Shown here in pieces: positions 1 through 10,800 of a stretch of 64,000 nucleotides of DNA; position 1 is the stretch's first letter; the number at the start of each line of letters is the position of its first letter. This DNA comes from Liolophura sinensis (Eukaryota; Mollusca; Polyplacophora; Chitonida; Chitonidae): the NCBI RefSeq assembly GCF_032854445.1, contig NC_088305.1, forward strand, positions 28,856,628 to 28,920,627. The letters run 5' to 3'. The translations under genes and the position numbers were made by a program. The notes under the pieces were generated by a model that searched no databases, had not been told where the DNA came from, and saw only the letters and a list, made by a program, of their open reading frames with translations.

Positions 1-81
1 TAGGTGATCAGTGTAAATTTGTGAAATGGAGATGGCCTGAATATGTTACACGCCGATGAACTTGAAACATGATGATAGCCT

Positions 82-399
82 CTACATGTGACTGTATCTT
101 ACCCTTTCGTAATAAATGCACGTTGACGGCAGTAAGTTTGCCGTCAGAGCTCTCCTCTTGAATAACTCACACCTGACGGGATAATCTTGGTAAGTTTCCT
201 GACAGACATTGAAGGACATGCAAATATCCTGGTTTAGACATTTCATAGAGCACTCCGTGGCGGACTTGGCTCCAAATAACGTCATCTCATCTCCAGAGTC
301 GGAAAGCTCTTTCTTCTGGTAAGCAAACGATCTGAAATTGGCTGCGGATGTTGACGTGCACAACCAGAGATAAGCAGCTATTCCAGTACAGAGTTTCAT
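82..399 (-). CDS. Small secreted PAN/apple-type domain protein (possibly first exon of a longer gene)
   Basis: The open frame gives 105 residues. Residues 1-19 form a hydrophobic signal peptide ending near a TSAAN motif. The rest has the cysteine pattern of PAN/apple modules: ATECSMKCL, then CMSFNVC, then a late CELF and a CIYYE end. Such modules bind proteins or sugars outside the cell, and short single-module secreted forms are common in molluscs (family knowledge). The start is the ATG at 399, directly before the signal peptide. The sequence AGG/GTAAGA at about 103 is a good splice donor just after the CIYYE motif, so the last residues before the stop at 82 may be intron read-through and the gene may continue off the left edge. 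The specific function is unknown. Confidence 0.6.
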   Translation of the reverse strand: MKLCTGIAAYLWLCTSTSAANFRSFAYQKKELSDSGDEMTLFGAKSATECSMKCLNQDICMSFNVCQETYQDYPVRCELFKRRALTANLLPSTCIYYERVRYSHM

Positions 400-419
400 G
401 ATGATAGCATCTGTGGGAA

Positions 420-1730
420 TGCTTTAGAGAATACACTTTTACAGGAAATACTCCAGTGTTTCGATTATTGGATACGGCGTAAAACACGATGAAATCAAAA
501 TCAAATCCATTATTGGACGTGGTGAAAAGATCATCGTCTTTTTGCGATGTTAATATGGGTTTGTAAGTACTATACAGTCAATTACCTCGCGATGTGGAAA
601 ATTAATACCTGCTCAGCTTTCGCTAGATCGTCTACTACATTCCATTAAATGGTTTGCTTCTCAGGTGTCCTTTGAAATTGCACTTGCATGCTTCCGTGTA
701 AATGAAACGCATACATTTGTAAAACATCGATACCAATTAGATTTACCAAATCCGATACCAAGGATTTAAGTAGATTGCCTACATTATGCTGCTATTTTTT
801 GTATTGATATTTTTTTCTTCGTGTGAAAGTTTTCCATGGAATTGGAATCGATAACTAGTAAAAGCCACACCGCTCAATTCCGTCGTAGAATCTCCAGAAG
901 TACACAGTTGCCTTAGTCCGCATCATAAAGGGACGCTTCAATCACAAGACCGCCATTGTTAGTCACGGGACTGCCAGTCTCTTTCGATCATCGCCAATTA
1001 TACCACAGAAAATCTACCTCGTGAAAAGAGTTTCTTGTATAGCCGCCTCTTATTATATAGTTTGACATTCCTATCTTGGTAAAATAGGAGAGGGTTTAAG
1101 TGGACATCCATATGTATGGAAAGTCATTCTGATGTTCAGGAAAAGCCTATTTTACAGCCCTTTAAGCATTGTTACCCATTGTTGTGGCACTGACAATGTG
1201 GGTTAATCCAGACCTCCTGTGGGCCTTCGACCATTACAATTTTCATTTTTTTATACATCTGTTAATCATCTCTCTACTTTATGCATATTTTCCGTCAATG
1301 GTGGTAATTTTGTGCGGAAATTACCTCATCGTTGATCTTGGTCGGAGCATGGTGAACACCTCCTGGTGCTTCGAGCCCAGATGAGTGAACTGTGGTCCCT
1401 ATAGTGACGAACCCGAGCATATTTAACTCACTATCTGAGATTTTAGTTCGAGCAAACAACGTATTTATGTATAGATATTTCCCTACGTTCAGTTTATCTA
1501 AAAAGAGTAGGATGGTTTCAGCTTCTTTAAATTTCCAGTGATGTCATATTCAGTACGGAAAAGGAAAACGAAGAGGTCCAACTTTCCCCCGAATGACCGG
1601 ATAGAAATGCTCTGAACTCTCACTTTCAAACTCCTCCATTAAACTGTCGTAGATTCTTGGTTTGAATGACGTCTTCCATAGTTTATAAATTTACGATGGT
1701 CGAGATCTCTGTTCACTTACACTGCACATG
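420..1730. other. No gene recognised; member of an old local duplication
   Basis: This stretch lies upstream of the PAN-type gene. Short blocks here recur, much diverged and in the same order, at about 3.4-4.3 kb: a CGATTATT(G/C)GATACGG block, a TCTCCAG(A/G)AG block and a CTAGGAGAG(G/C)GTTTAAGT block. The 71-residue frame at 1169-1384 resembles nothing I know and has no supporting context. Confidence 0.4.
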
Positions 1731-1805
1731 ATTTTATTTTATTTATTTACTGATTGGTGTTCTACGCCGTACTCAAGAATATTTCACTCATACTACGGCG
1801 GCCAG
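1731..1805 (-). mobile_element. tRNA-type SINE fragment (tail end only)
   Basis: This is the tail part of the common SINE of this window: TTTATTTA, then GATTGGTGTT, then GTACTCAAGAATATTTCAC and a CGGCGGCCAG block. It breaks off at 1805 and is followed immediately by a second copy. Confidence 0.8.
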
Positions 1806-1809
1806 ATTT

Positions 1810-1968
1810 GATTTTATTTATTTACTGATTGGTGTTCTACGCCGTACTCAAGAATATTTCACTTATAAAACGGCGATTAACATTATGATGGGAAGAAACC
1901 GGGCAGAGCCCACACGAAACCCACGACAACCCGAAAGTTGTTGACAGACCTTCCCAAGTCCGGCCGTT
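1810..1968 (-). mobile_element. tRNA-type SINE, truncated copy
   Basis: This second copy lies directly behind the first in the same orientation. It runs from the T-rich tail through GTACTCAAGAATATTTCAC to the GACAGACCTTCCCAAGTC block, and lacks the tRNA-like head. Confidence 0.8.
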
Positions 1969-4321
1969 CAGAACACGTGAAGAGTGTGACAAGTTCTAAA
2001 TGTGTTAAATGTTCTTTTTGTGAATTGACCTGGAACCTCCAACTAGGTCAACTGGTGTACGAAAGTCTGTTTCGAGGCATGGATTGAGTAACAGTGAGAA
2101 TTCAGTACTATGTCAAACTTCAAAGAAAAAAGATCAGGCTGAAACACTGACCATGAACAAACTTTAAAGTCCGATGAACTGGGCTACGATGTTCATCATT
2201 GCACCAACCTGAGCACAATTAACCCTCCACCCGAATAATGCGTGTCATATGTATAGCTACAGGGACCGGTTTCACGAAGCATACTTAGTGCTAACTAGTT
2301 AGGTGCACTTTATATCTCTACAACATGCGTTGCCTTGATAGCAAAGGGCCAACTTAGCTATATGAACTTCATGAAACCGGCTCCAGGTATAAACTTTACT
2401 CTATTGTTGTTAATAACATTTAAAACAAGTTGTCACCTGAACAGCGACATTGAAGGCACTAACCAAGCTTTTGTCAGTTTTAAAGATAGGTATTGCATGG
2501 CAGAGGTACTGCAATCATTTGTATATCGGTTTACATATTAATGCTTATATCTCAGGTATAAACAGATTTCACAAGACAGGTGACGACACAGAAATAGGTT
2601 CATCCAACTGTCATGGCCTTGACAATAAACAAAAAAGAATAGTCATTTTCTGCATCTAACGAACGTATTCAGTTTGCTTTCTTCAAGACTACAACTTTAC
2701 TCGTGGAATGGAAAAACAGGTTTTAGCAGAGTGAAGGTACCAAGTATTCTTTAGCTCTTTTAGATGTAATTCGAAAGGAGTAGCAGTTCTGGTTGTGAAA
2801 AGACTTAGGGAACTATTCGTTTTAGAAATTAGAACAGGCATATTCATGTTCAGATTTACTACCAGGGTGCAGGTAGATTATTGATACCAAAATGGTACTT
2901 GCTGCTTGTTCGCTCGGCTGGGTGGTGGGTGTCATGTTTGGTGCCTTCGGCATGACGACATGACAAGTCGACAGCACTTTTGCGGCATGGACGTGCCCAA
3001 GCCACATATAAGACACAGTATATGTACACTCGCCTAATGACCACTGGTCGTGATATAACTGAAAAAACATGTTTTATAATTTTTGTTTTGTATTTTGCCA
3101 TCGAAAAAAAACAGAGTAGTCCAATCAGAAATGGGGTTACTTAGAATAACATTTTTAGTAAATAAATTCCTTTCTTGGCCCCCACAAAAAAAACACAATG
3201 AAACAACATCCTCTAACTTGAGGCAAATTAATTTCTCTCACCTTAATAACCAGAGAGAAACTATTTATTTCAAATGTGCTTTGTTTTGTTTTTTGAGATG
3301 GTTGAAATAACAACCCTTTTCCTCGCCCCCCCCCCCCCCCCCCGCCACTCCCCGCCTTAGCAGAAGAGTTTTTTTTGTTCTCTGTTTTATGAAGACCATA
3401 TGTACTAGAATGTTCTGTAGAATACACATTATTAAGAATAATTCCGTTTGTCGATTATTCGATACGGTGAAAATATAAAGATCGTGGCTTTGCAGTGTAA
3501 GCTTTGCAGTGTCAGTAATATGCAATCAATTATTTTCCGAAGAGGACAATGGATTCTGTGAACTCTTCAGAGAATCCAACTCCTGTCATCTCGTCCATTA
3601 CTTTCTTTTTACAACTGGTGTACTTCTCAGTTTGAATTTGACATTGTACTCGACAGCTTCTTGAAAACTCTTTTGTTACCACGGCATTCTTTTCTTTGTG
3701 TAGAAGGTTTTCATCTCTCAGATATCAAAGATCATAAAAACGTGCAAAATCAGTGAATCCTGTTATGGCGTCTCCAGGAGAAGACAGCTGGCTAAGTTAA
3801 TGGGATGAAGAGACACCTGATTGAAAAGACCGACACTGTTTGTTACTTGATGAATGCCTATTTGTCACAACCAATCTTGTCCATTTTATGAAAGAGAGTT
3901 TTTTTTAAGTCGCAACTAAGAATGGTTATTCTGTAACTAAAATTACAAGAAAGAGAAAAAGGAAAAACTTTAAATCTTAGGGAAGACACAACAAACTCTG
4001 AAAATACCTGGAGAATTCCGGTCCTGTTCTCTGGAGCAAGCAAACCGTGCATTGTAGGGTGCATAACACCAAGTGTTGTAGCTTAAAACGAAGCTGCCTG
4101 AATTTATTACACGTAAGTAAAAAGTGGTCCAAAGATTCCCCCACTTGGCAATGGTCATGTAGCGATGTAGCGCGTAAATTTGCCTGTAACTAAAGATGAT
4201 CCTTGTTTAGCCTTGCCCTTGTCTTCCATTATAAAGTATGGCCTTTTTCACTTGATAACTAGGAGAGCGTTTAAGTAACATCAACAGTAATACAAATTTC
4301 ACATATGACAAAAATCTACTA
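1969..4321. other. No gene recognised; AT-rich spacer with diverged duplicate
   Basis: No coding sequence could be supported on either strand. The stretch holds a C homopolymer (3326-3343), the second copy of the old duplication (about 3.41-4.29 kb) and, at about 2890-3075, a stretch that may be a dispersed repeat. Confidence 0.4.
3326..3343. repeat. Poly-C tract
   Basis: An uninterrupted run of about 18 cytosines followed by a C-rich flank. Confidence 0.9.
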
Positions 4322-4346
4322 TACTATCCAAAAAAAGAAACGCATA
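4322..4346. repeat. Left terminal inverted repeat of Tc1-like element
   Basis: A 25-bp arm, the exact reverse complement of 5829-5853. Confidence 0.95.
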
Positions 4347-4517
4347 ACCTGTTTTTTTGCGGAGGTGATGCAGTCTTTTCAATTATGCATAACTAAATAA
4401 GAATTGCTATTCTGCAAATATTTTTTTACACAGATTAAGGAACGGTCCATATCTAGACAACAAGGCCATCAACTTGAGGTAAGACACTCACAATGAGTCT
4501 CCCACTTGAGTGGAATG

Positions 4518-5525
4518 TCAGTATCTGTTGTGACCACCACGGCCACGAATAACAGTTCTGACACGCCTTGTCATGGACTGGATGAGACGCTGGATAGAGG
4601 CCTGGGGAATGTTCTGCCACTCCTCCTGCAAACATGCAACTTGCTCTTGAAGCGTTTGGGGTTGAGGTTGACGTTGGCGTAGACGTCGATCAAGTTCATC
4701 CCACAGATGCTCAATTGGGTTAAGATCCGGGGAACGGGACGGCCAGGGTAGCACATTTACATTGTTTTCGGCGAGGAAGTCCCTTGTGACACGTGCCGTG
4801 TGTGGTCTGGCGTTGTCCTGCTGGAACAACTCCCGCTGAACGTCAATGACAGGTAAGAGGTGTGGCTGCAGGATGGTGTCTCGGTAGCGTACGGCCGTAA
4901 GATTTCCCTGAACGTGGACAAGATTTGTACGACCAGTATATGATATTGCTGCCCACATCATCACACTCCCTCCACCAAATCTGTCCACTTGGCGTACGCA
5001 GTTAGGGGCATAACGTTCGTGAGCACGTCTGTAAACCCGGTTTCTACCATCACGTCTCTGCAATAGGAATCTGGACTCATCACTGAACCAAATGCGTCGC
5101 CAGTTGCGTAGATTCCATGCAGTCACGTTGTTACACCATCGGAGGCGATTGGCGCGATGGTGAGGACGCAGCACGATCCCAACATAGGGCCTCCTGGCTC
5201 TCAGTCCATGTTCCCTCAGCCTGTTCCGCACTGTCTGACCTGATATCCTCCTCAGTCCCGGTATGCTGGCTGCTGTGCTTTCAGCTGTAGCACAACGGTC
5301 ACGCAAATGGAGGACCCTTATGTAGCGATCTTGGGCTGCTGTAGTGACACGTGGTCGACCTGAACGCCGACGGCCATTTGTTGTCCCAGTATTGTTGTAG
5401 CGGGCAGCAAGCCGTGAAATCATGCTCTGACTGACGTGTAGACGCCTAGAAATGGACGATTGGGACTCTCCAGCTTGAAGTCTTCCAATGGCAATATTTC
5501 TTGTGACAGTGTCAAGGCGTGGCAT
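4518..5525 (-). CDS. Tc1-like transposase, intact
   Basis: This 335-residue protein is the usual length for Tc1 transposases, which cut and paste the element through its terminal repeats at TA sites in the nucleus. Residues 1-60 hold a helix-turn-helix (SQSSISRRLHVSQSMISRL) and the GRPR hook (RSGRPRVTT). A second DNA-binding helical region follows at about 65-125. The catalytic triad is visible as D149 (FSDES), D237 (QQDNARPH) and E272 (NPIEHLW), a DD34E spacing. A glycine-rich GGGSVM motif precedes the second aspartate. The start is the ATG of MPRLDTVTRN. No stop or frameshift interrupts it. Confidence 0.95.
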   Translation of the reverse strand: MPRLDTVTRNIAIGRLQAGESQSSISRRLHVSQSMISRLAARYNNTGTTNGRRRSGRPRVTTAAQDRYIRVLHLRDRCATAESTAASIPGLRRISGQTVRNRLREHGLRARRPYVGIVLRPHHRANRLRWCNNVTAWNLRNWRRIWFSDESRFLLQRRDGRNRVYRRAHERYAPNCVRQVDRFGGGSVMMWAAISYTGRTNLVHVQGNLTAVRYRDTILQPHLLPVIDVQRELFQQDNARPHTARVTRDFLAENNVNVLPWPSRSPDLNPIEHLWDELDRRLRQRQPQPQTLQEQVACLQEEWQNIPQASIQRLIQSMTRRVRTVIRGRGGHNRY

Positions 5526-5828
5526 GTTGAATCAGCTTGAAAACACCACTTGAAAGACGCCGATTTCCGGCCCGAAGTTGCGGTTTTATAGTCACACACT
5601 GCATGCTTTCCATGCGTAAGTTCGGCGTGTAAGACTGCACGTGATGCAGTGTGGTGCTGTATTTTTTACTTCTTCCAAAAACGGCCTCCAAACTCAACAT
5701 TTTCAATCAAGAAATGTTTTGAGGAATAAAATGTGTGCTAACTGTGACTATTAACAATATTAAAACACATTTTGCTCATGAAATGAAGACAAATGTATTT
5801 ATTTCATTTTAAAATAAAACAAAACACC

Positions 5829-5853
5829 TATGCGTTTCTTTTTTTGGATAGTA
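5829..5853. repeat. Right terminal inverted repeat of Tc1-like element
   Basis: A 25-bp arm, the exact reverse complement of 4322-4346, followed by TA. Confidence 0.95.
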
Positions 5854-5855
5854 TA

Positions 5856-6646
5856 ACATTAAGTTAATTTTTCCAACTGTTATCTGATAACATATAATGA
5901 AAGACTCACACATAATGAGTAAAACCAGGGCATCGATGACAGTGTCATGATTGGCAAATGGTCACACATAACCTCTGAAATACAGTTTGCTGTTAGTTTA
6001 CCTCAGTTACGGTTTTATTCGCACTGTTCATGTACATGCTTAAATGGTAGCACATTACGCCTCCTAGCACCATGACTTAAGCAGAACGGAGTGGAAAAAT
6101 GCAGTGATGTTAATTGCAAATTATTAGACGTCACTGGTCAAGGAGTGCTCAAAACACTGTGTTGCCATCCCATTAATCCTCTTGTAAGTACAGACGTATT
6201 GTTTAGAGTTTCTGGCATTCTGCTTTATCATTGTACCCTGCTGTTTAGATCGCCACCTTGGATTTGTGAACAGTTGCAATAAAGTCGTATCTTTTACAAT
6301 ATTTTGATTATCGGCAACTTGTACTATGGGTACACAATTCGTATAATGCTTTCATTTATTCGCCTGGAATCTTCCTTGCGTCTGTCTAACATCATTGAAT
6401 TGTTGACTCCTTCTATCTACATGATTCAGTCCTACTTTCGTACTTTATATACTCTCCTAGTTCTTTGGTGGTTTATGTTGAGCGTTTTGGGGGGGAATTT
6501 GCCCTGCGATCATTGCCCTTGAACGTTCATTTTTGTTGACGGCTGGTATACTAATGTCTACTTTTTATGTTATTTTATAAACAGGTATATCAGCAATTCT
6601 TGCCTGGATGTAGCACAGAGCGTCCAGTCGCTTCATCTGACAGAGA
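5856..6646. other. No gene recognised
   Basis: AT-rich sequence with short unconvincing frames; nothing identifiable on either strand. Confidence 0.5.
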
Positions 6647-7180
6647 ACCACATTGCCAAGTTTGCCGGTGGATCACGTGGCTACAAGGTTACCACTGTAC
6701 ATCCACACTGCCGTGTTTGTCCGTTGATCACGTGACTACAAGGTTACCACTGTACATCCACATTGCCAGGTTATTCCGTGGATCACGTGGCTACAGGGTT
6801 ACCACTGCAAATCCACACTGCCGTGTTTGTCCGTTGATCACGTGACTACAAGGTTACCCACTGTACATCCACATTGTCGGGTTTGCCGGTGAATCACGTG
6901 GCTACAATTTATTTTACTTATTTGATTGGTATTTTATGCCGTACTCAAGAATATTTTACTTATAGGACGGCGGCCATCATTATAGTGGGAGGAAACCGGT
7001 CAGAGCCCGGTTGGAAATCCACGACCATCCGCAGGTTGCTGGCAGATCTTCCCACGTACACGTGGCTAGAAGGTTATCACTGTACAGCCACACTGCCGTG
7101 TTAGTCCGTGGATTACGTGGCTACACGGTTACCATTGTACATTCACTTTGCCGGGACTGCCGAATCACGTGGCTACAAGA
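6647..7180. repeat. About 62-bp minisatellite with E-box in each unit, split by a SINE
   Basis: Units carry GATCACGTGGCTACAAGG, then TTACCACTGTACATCCAC, then a TGCCGTGTTTG block. They recur about every 62 bp before 6905 and again from about 7055. Most units hold the palindrome CACGTG or its variant CACGTGA. Confidence 0.85.
6906..7050 (-). mobile_element. tRNA-type SINE, truncated, inside minisatellite
   Basis: T-rich tail, GTACTCAAGAATATT, the GGGAGGAAACCGG block and the GCAGGTTGCTGGCAGA block are all present; the tRNA-like head is missing. It interrupts the 62-bp array. Confidence 0.8.
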
Positions 7181-7690
7181 TTTCCTCTCATTGTTCAGGA
7201 TAGTGAAGCCTGTGATAGTTCTAAGGAAATTTTGATTGATGCCGTCTGATCTAAAATATCAACATGGCTCAACAGTGGGCTATCATTGCAAACTGACAAT
7301 TTGAAGATGTTTTACTTCATCGCCACAAATTCTACAAGGAAAAAATAAAACAAGCCGTTTTCAATTGCCCTAAAATATAAAACTCATGACTAGATAAATT
7401 TCAGGTTTTCTTTTGCTTTTGCTACTTTCCTGTTTCAGTTTCATCACTCCAAAATACAGATTACCCTGAGATATACTGGTTTTCACATACGTATTCAGCT
7501 CGCGCCTTTTATACATATATGTACGTATCATTTGTTCTCTAAATCAGTTTTCCCGCATCAGTGATGCAATATTTAATTCCCGAGAAACATTTTTTTCACG
7601 GCTAATCCACACACAAAATTTACGTGGCTACAAGCTGTGTTTACAAAATATTATTATTATTTGAATAACCTTTTTTCTCCCTCAAGGCAT
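7181..7690. other. No gene recognised
   Basis: AT-rich sequence between the minisatellite and the fibrinogen-related remnant; nothing supported. Confidence 0.5.
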
Positions 7691-7696
7691 GTCTGT

Positions 7697-8150
7697 GCAA
7701 TAACTAATAGCTCTAATTTTCATGAGGATATCGCTCAGTTCTGCGTTCCCGTAAGGGTAATACCGGTTTACGCGCGGAAATTTCGGGTAATCCATGTTCC
7801 CCAGTTCAAATTGGCCGCGGTAAAGTTCTCAGCGAACCACCAGCCAGCTCGCAAGGTCGCAGAGCAGTTGTTGCTGACGCCGTTGATGTTACGCTGTGGG
7901 TCACTGGGAGGCTTCAGGGAATCTCCGTCAAACTATCGCGGTCTGTAGGAACCGAGGTGCAGAGGGTAGCGTTCACTTTCGTTTCCCATCGATATGTGAT
8001 TGTGATACACATACTTGTAAGATTTGCCAGGCTGTTTAATTCCAACACACAAGCGATAAATCTCTTGCCTCGTTATCAGGTGCAGGCTTTCGTTAACAAT
8101 ACAATTGTTTGTGATCCTTTCTTTATATACGTGCCAGGTCCGAAAGAAGT
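7697..8150 (-). pseudogene. Fibrinogen-related (FReD) domain, broken
   Basis: Minus-strand translation gives a recognisable fibrinogen C-terminal domain. In order there is SLHLITRQEIYRLCVGI, then SERYPLHLGSY, FDGDSL, NNCSATLRAGWWF, NLNWGTW and, in another frame, LMKIR at the end. Family knowledge: these secreted lectin-like domains read as a sugar/acetyl-group-binding fold, with a GWW segment after a conserved cysteine. Breaks: an in-frame TAG at 7933-7935 between LGSY and FDGDSL, and a frame change near 7770. The usual second cysteine after GWW is absent. No upstream exon with signal peptide was found. A recent pseudogene is the likeliest reading; sequencing error could mimic either break. 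Confidence 0.7.
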
Positions 8151-9539
8151 CGTATTGAGAATTCCCTAAGCTTTATGTACGTCGTCCCGCAAACATCAAA
8201 GCAGATACACATAACCTGAAATGGATGTATGAGGGGCTGTTCCTAAGTGTTGACCCTATTTCTGTAGTCTTCTGAAGAGTATGAAAATGTAGAAAATACA
8301 CCTATTAGTAGACGCACAAAAGAGAATAAGATTTATAGATATGTAGTAGTGCTCGATCCTAATGATATATACAAATGTCTCATATTTCCGCAGGATACGT
8401 GGGCTGGACTGGCGCTGCCACAAGAAGACAGAAGTACACACACCTAATGACTCCTCGTTGTCTTATTACCGACAAATCGTTAAGTGACACGCACGCACGC
8501 ACGCACGCACACACGCACACACGCACACACACACACACACGCCTACCAACCGCGTATGGTGGCGTAAAATCCGACCATTTCCCAGTAGGTTTTTATGACA
8601 TACACTAGGATTTACATAGAAACTCATAACGTTGTGTGCTCCCTCAATAAAACAATATTCGCCAACGGCAAGATCTTGTACAAAACGGGGTTACAATACA
8701 CAGTTTCGTTCAATGTAAAATATGGCTAGGATGTCTATTTAAGTGTAAAATGTAGTGTATTGTTATAGTAGAATTTATTCAGTGGTTTTGTGGAGAAGCA
8801 TACTTTTAAAGGTATAAAAAGACTCATCATGGCCAGCAGATCATGTTGATTACATTACTCAAAATGATCAAGACTTTTTAAGCCGAACTAATCCTTAGTC
8901 TTTTTTTTGGAATATCAAGCAAATAGTATTTATTTTACAAGCGTTTCGCGGAATAATGATACTATTAACAGTAACAATAATAAAGTCTCATTGATGGACC
9001 CGTGATAACGCTTCACGTCTAGAAGCGAATCGAACTGGCCAAGCTTCAATGTCCAGCGACAGATTTTATAGGGCATGTTTTCATATTACGACATGTTTTC
9101 GGCTATACACATTTTCGCCAACGTGAACCAAGAGATCAGCGTTCGTGTTTCGTTTAGACGTTGTCAACTAAAACTTCACTTTCCGACACCATCTTTTTGC
9201 TAACTCGTGTTAATGCATGCCTTCGAATAGATACAAAAAAAAACGTTCTGGTACTCTTTCTTGAGAATGTACTGTCCAATTACGCAGAGAGCACACAGAG
9301 CGCAAGCATCATCGGTGTAGAATCATTCCAAGCCCTGTGTTGTCTTAACATATGGTAAATCGTAACATGAAAACATTGCCAAGGGTCCAGAACTCGGGAA
9401 TGCTCATTCCACCAGCAGAATGAGCTATATAGGCACAGAAAGTGGTTTGCGCACACTCTCCGCTGTGACTGAGACATCTTAAAGGGAATCGAACGTGTCA
9501 GGCTCTTACTTCTTCCCCCCCCCCCCCCCAACTAAAATC
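8151..9539. other. No gene recognised; AT-rich with one microsatellite
   Basis: Only the AC-rich microsatellite at 8487-8542 and a C homopolymer near 9515-9530 stand out. Confidence 0.5.
8487..8542. repeat. (ACGC)n/(AC)n microsatellite
   Basis: Alternating ACGC and AC units, about 56 bp, ending in an (AC) run. Confidence 0.9.
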
Positions 9540-9544
9540 TTTTT

Positions 9545-10362
9545 CCGGTATAAAAGCGGCCTTCAAACTGGAAGGGGTAGTCTTTACCTTCCTGACCCTG
9601 GAACGCCAAGTCCGAGACGTCAGCCAAGTCGGACAATGCTAAACATGTAGAGCGAGGGCGGGCTGCGTCCACCAATGCAATCAGGTTATGGCGCGATGTG
9701 TACCTGGTATCGATAATCTGAGGTGATGTGTCTAAAAGCCTTAGGGTAAGTTGTGTTTTATAACAAGTGCAAGGGTTTGTACTGTGAGCTGGAGAAAGAC
9801 ACTATCGTACCAATATTCATGCCTTTGCCCGTTACTGGAACAGACCGAAGGAGTGTACAAACTTCACCGTGGCTACTAGCCGAGGATGCCAGCACATTCT
9901 CTGAACTGCTCACTTCATCCAAATGCACCTAGACCTCCTTATCAGGGACGAGAGAAGGAAGCTTATAGCCCTCTGAAATCCCATTTATGGGCCCGTCCCC
10001 AAACCCCTAGATTGGAGCAAGTTCTTGCAGCATTAGTGAGTCGTTTTCACCAAGATTGAGCACTAAGAGGCCAGTTGCTTCGTTGATTCTCAACCAGATA
10101 CCGCACGGACGAAATACTTCCTTGTTAAGCGTGCAGACATTATAGGAACCTTTCTGCACTCCAATGCGCTCGCCATCCAGTGGGAAACCCATCCCGGTGC
10201 GAATGTTCGCCCACGCGGGATATAGCGTGAAATCAAAAAGGCCACCTTTAGACGGCGACCAAGGTTGTCTAGACTGTGCGGCAGCTCGACTGCGCTGCCG
10301 TTTTGAACATCCCAGAGCAGGTAACAAACATGTTTTAGCGTACACAGAACTGTGCGGCACAA
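9545..10362 (-). pseudogene. Unassigned protein remnant of the virus-like element
   Basis: Two coding-like stretches lie on the minus strand. The first (10330-10007) changes frame once and includes GGLFDFTLYPAWANI and FRPCGIWLRINEATGLLVLN, ending at a stop near 10007. The second (9660-9545) includes DLAFQGQEGKDYPFQFEGR. Between them the sequence is too broken to follow. The gene would start near 10362, back to back with the plus-strand gene beginning there. I do not recognise the family; a structural protein is possible but only a guess. Confidence 0.4.
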
Positions 10363-10800
10363 TGAACAGAACAGCCTACAGCTTCAATAGAGAGGCTACT
10401 TATAACGTCCGCTCCTCACATAGCATCCGAACCCACGCAGACCATCTCACGCGTCATAACATTTACGTGAGCGAGGACAAGGCCTTCCAGGCCCAATTCG
10501 CCGATGTGTTCCAGAAATACCGCTTACCGGAAGTAACAAACAATTCCATCGTTCAGCCTGGAATATCAACCCAATGCAGTTTTGGCAGAACCAGCTAAAC
10601 TTTGCGATCTGGTGCACAACTACGGGGTGTGGTGTGTCTGCTAAAATCATCTTCACGCCCCCGACCCCCAAATGAAGGCCCTGCTCTCATTCCACGTCTA
10701 CTACCAGGTCTGGCGGATCTTGGAAGAAACAAAAGGCACCCCTCCCCTACCCCCGACAGAGCTTGGGACGCGTTCAACAACCCGTTGAACCCTTTGCTCC
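10362..10800 (+). pseudogene. Unassigned element protein, N-terminal part
   Basis: A frame from the ATG at 10362 includes HLTRHNIYVSEDKAFQAQF and KYRLPEVTNNSIVQPG. After a frame change it reads NQLNFAIWC, then a cysteine-containing TTTGCGVS segment. Another change leads to SFHVYYQVWRILEETK. The match then breaks off near 10790. The sequence around its last 40 bp recurs at 12333-12375, where the same gene resumes. Function unknown; I recognise the pattern from uncharacterised cnidarian and mollusc proteins (recollection). Confidence 0.5.

Larger units (their letters stand above)
4322..5853 (-). mobile_element. Complete Tc1-like (Tc1/mariner) transposon
   Basis: The 1,532-bp element is bounded by perfect 25-bp terminal inverted repeats (4322-4346 and 5829-5853), starting TACTATCC at each outer end. 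TA dinucleotides at 4320-4321 and 5854-5855 are the expected target duplication. One open transposase gene lies inside on the minus strand. Perfect ends plus an unbroken gene suggest a young, possibly still mobile copy; that it moves is inference. Confidence 0.95.

Noticed and set aside
1169-1384. 71-residue hydrophobic frame
   Set aside because: No recognisable domain, no splice or promoter support, and AT-rich context.
2890-3075. Possible dispersed repeat with a GACACAGTATATGTACACTC stretch
   Set aside because: It looks familiar from mollusc genomes, but there is no second copy in the window and I cannot search, so no feature is claimed.
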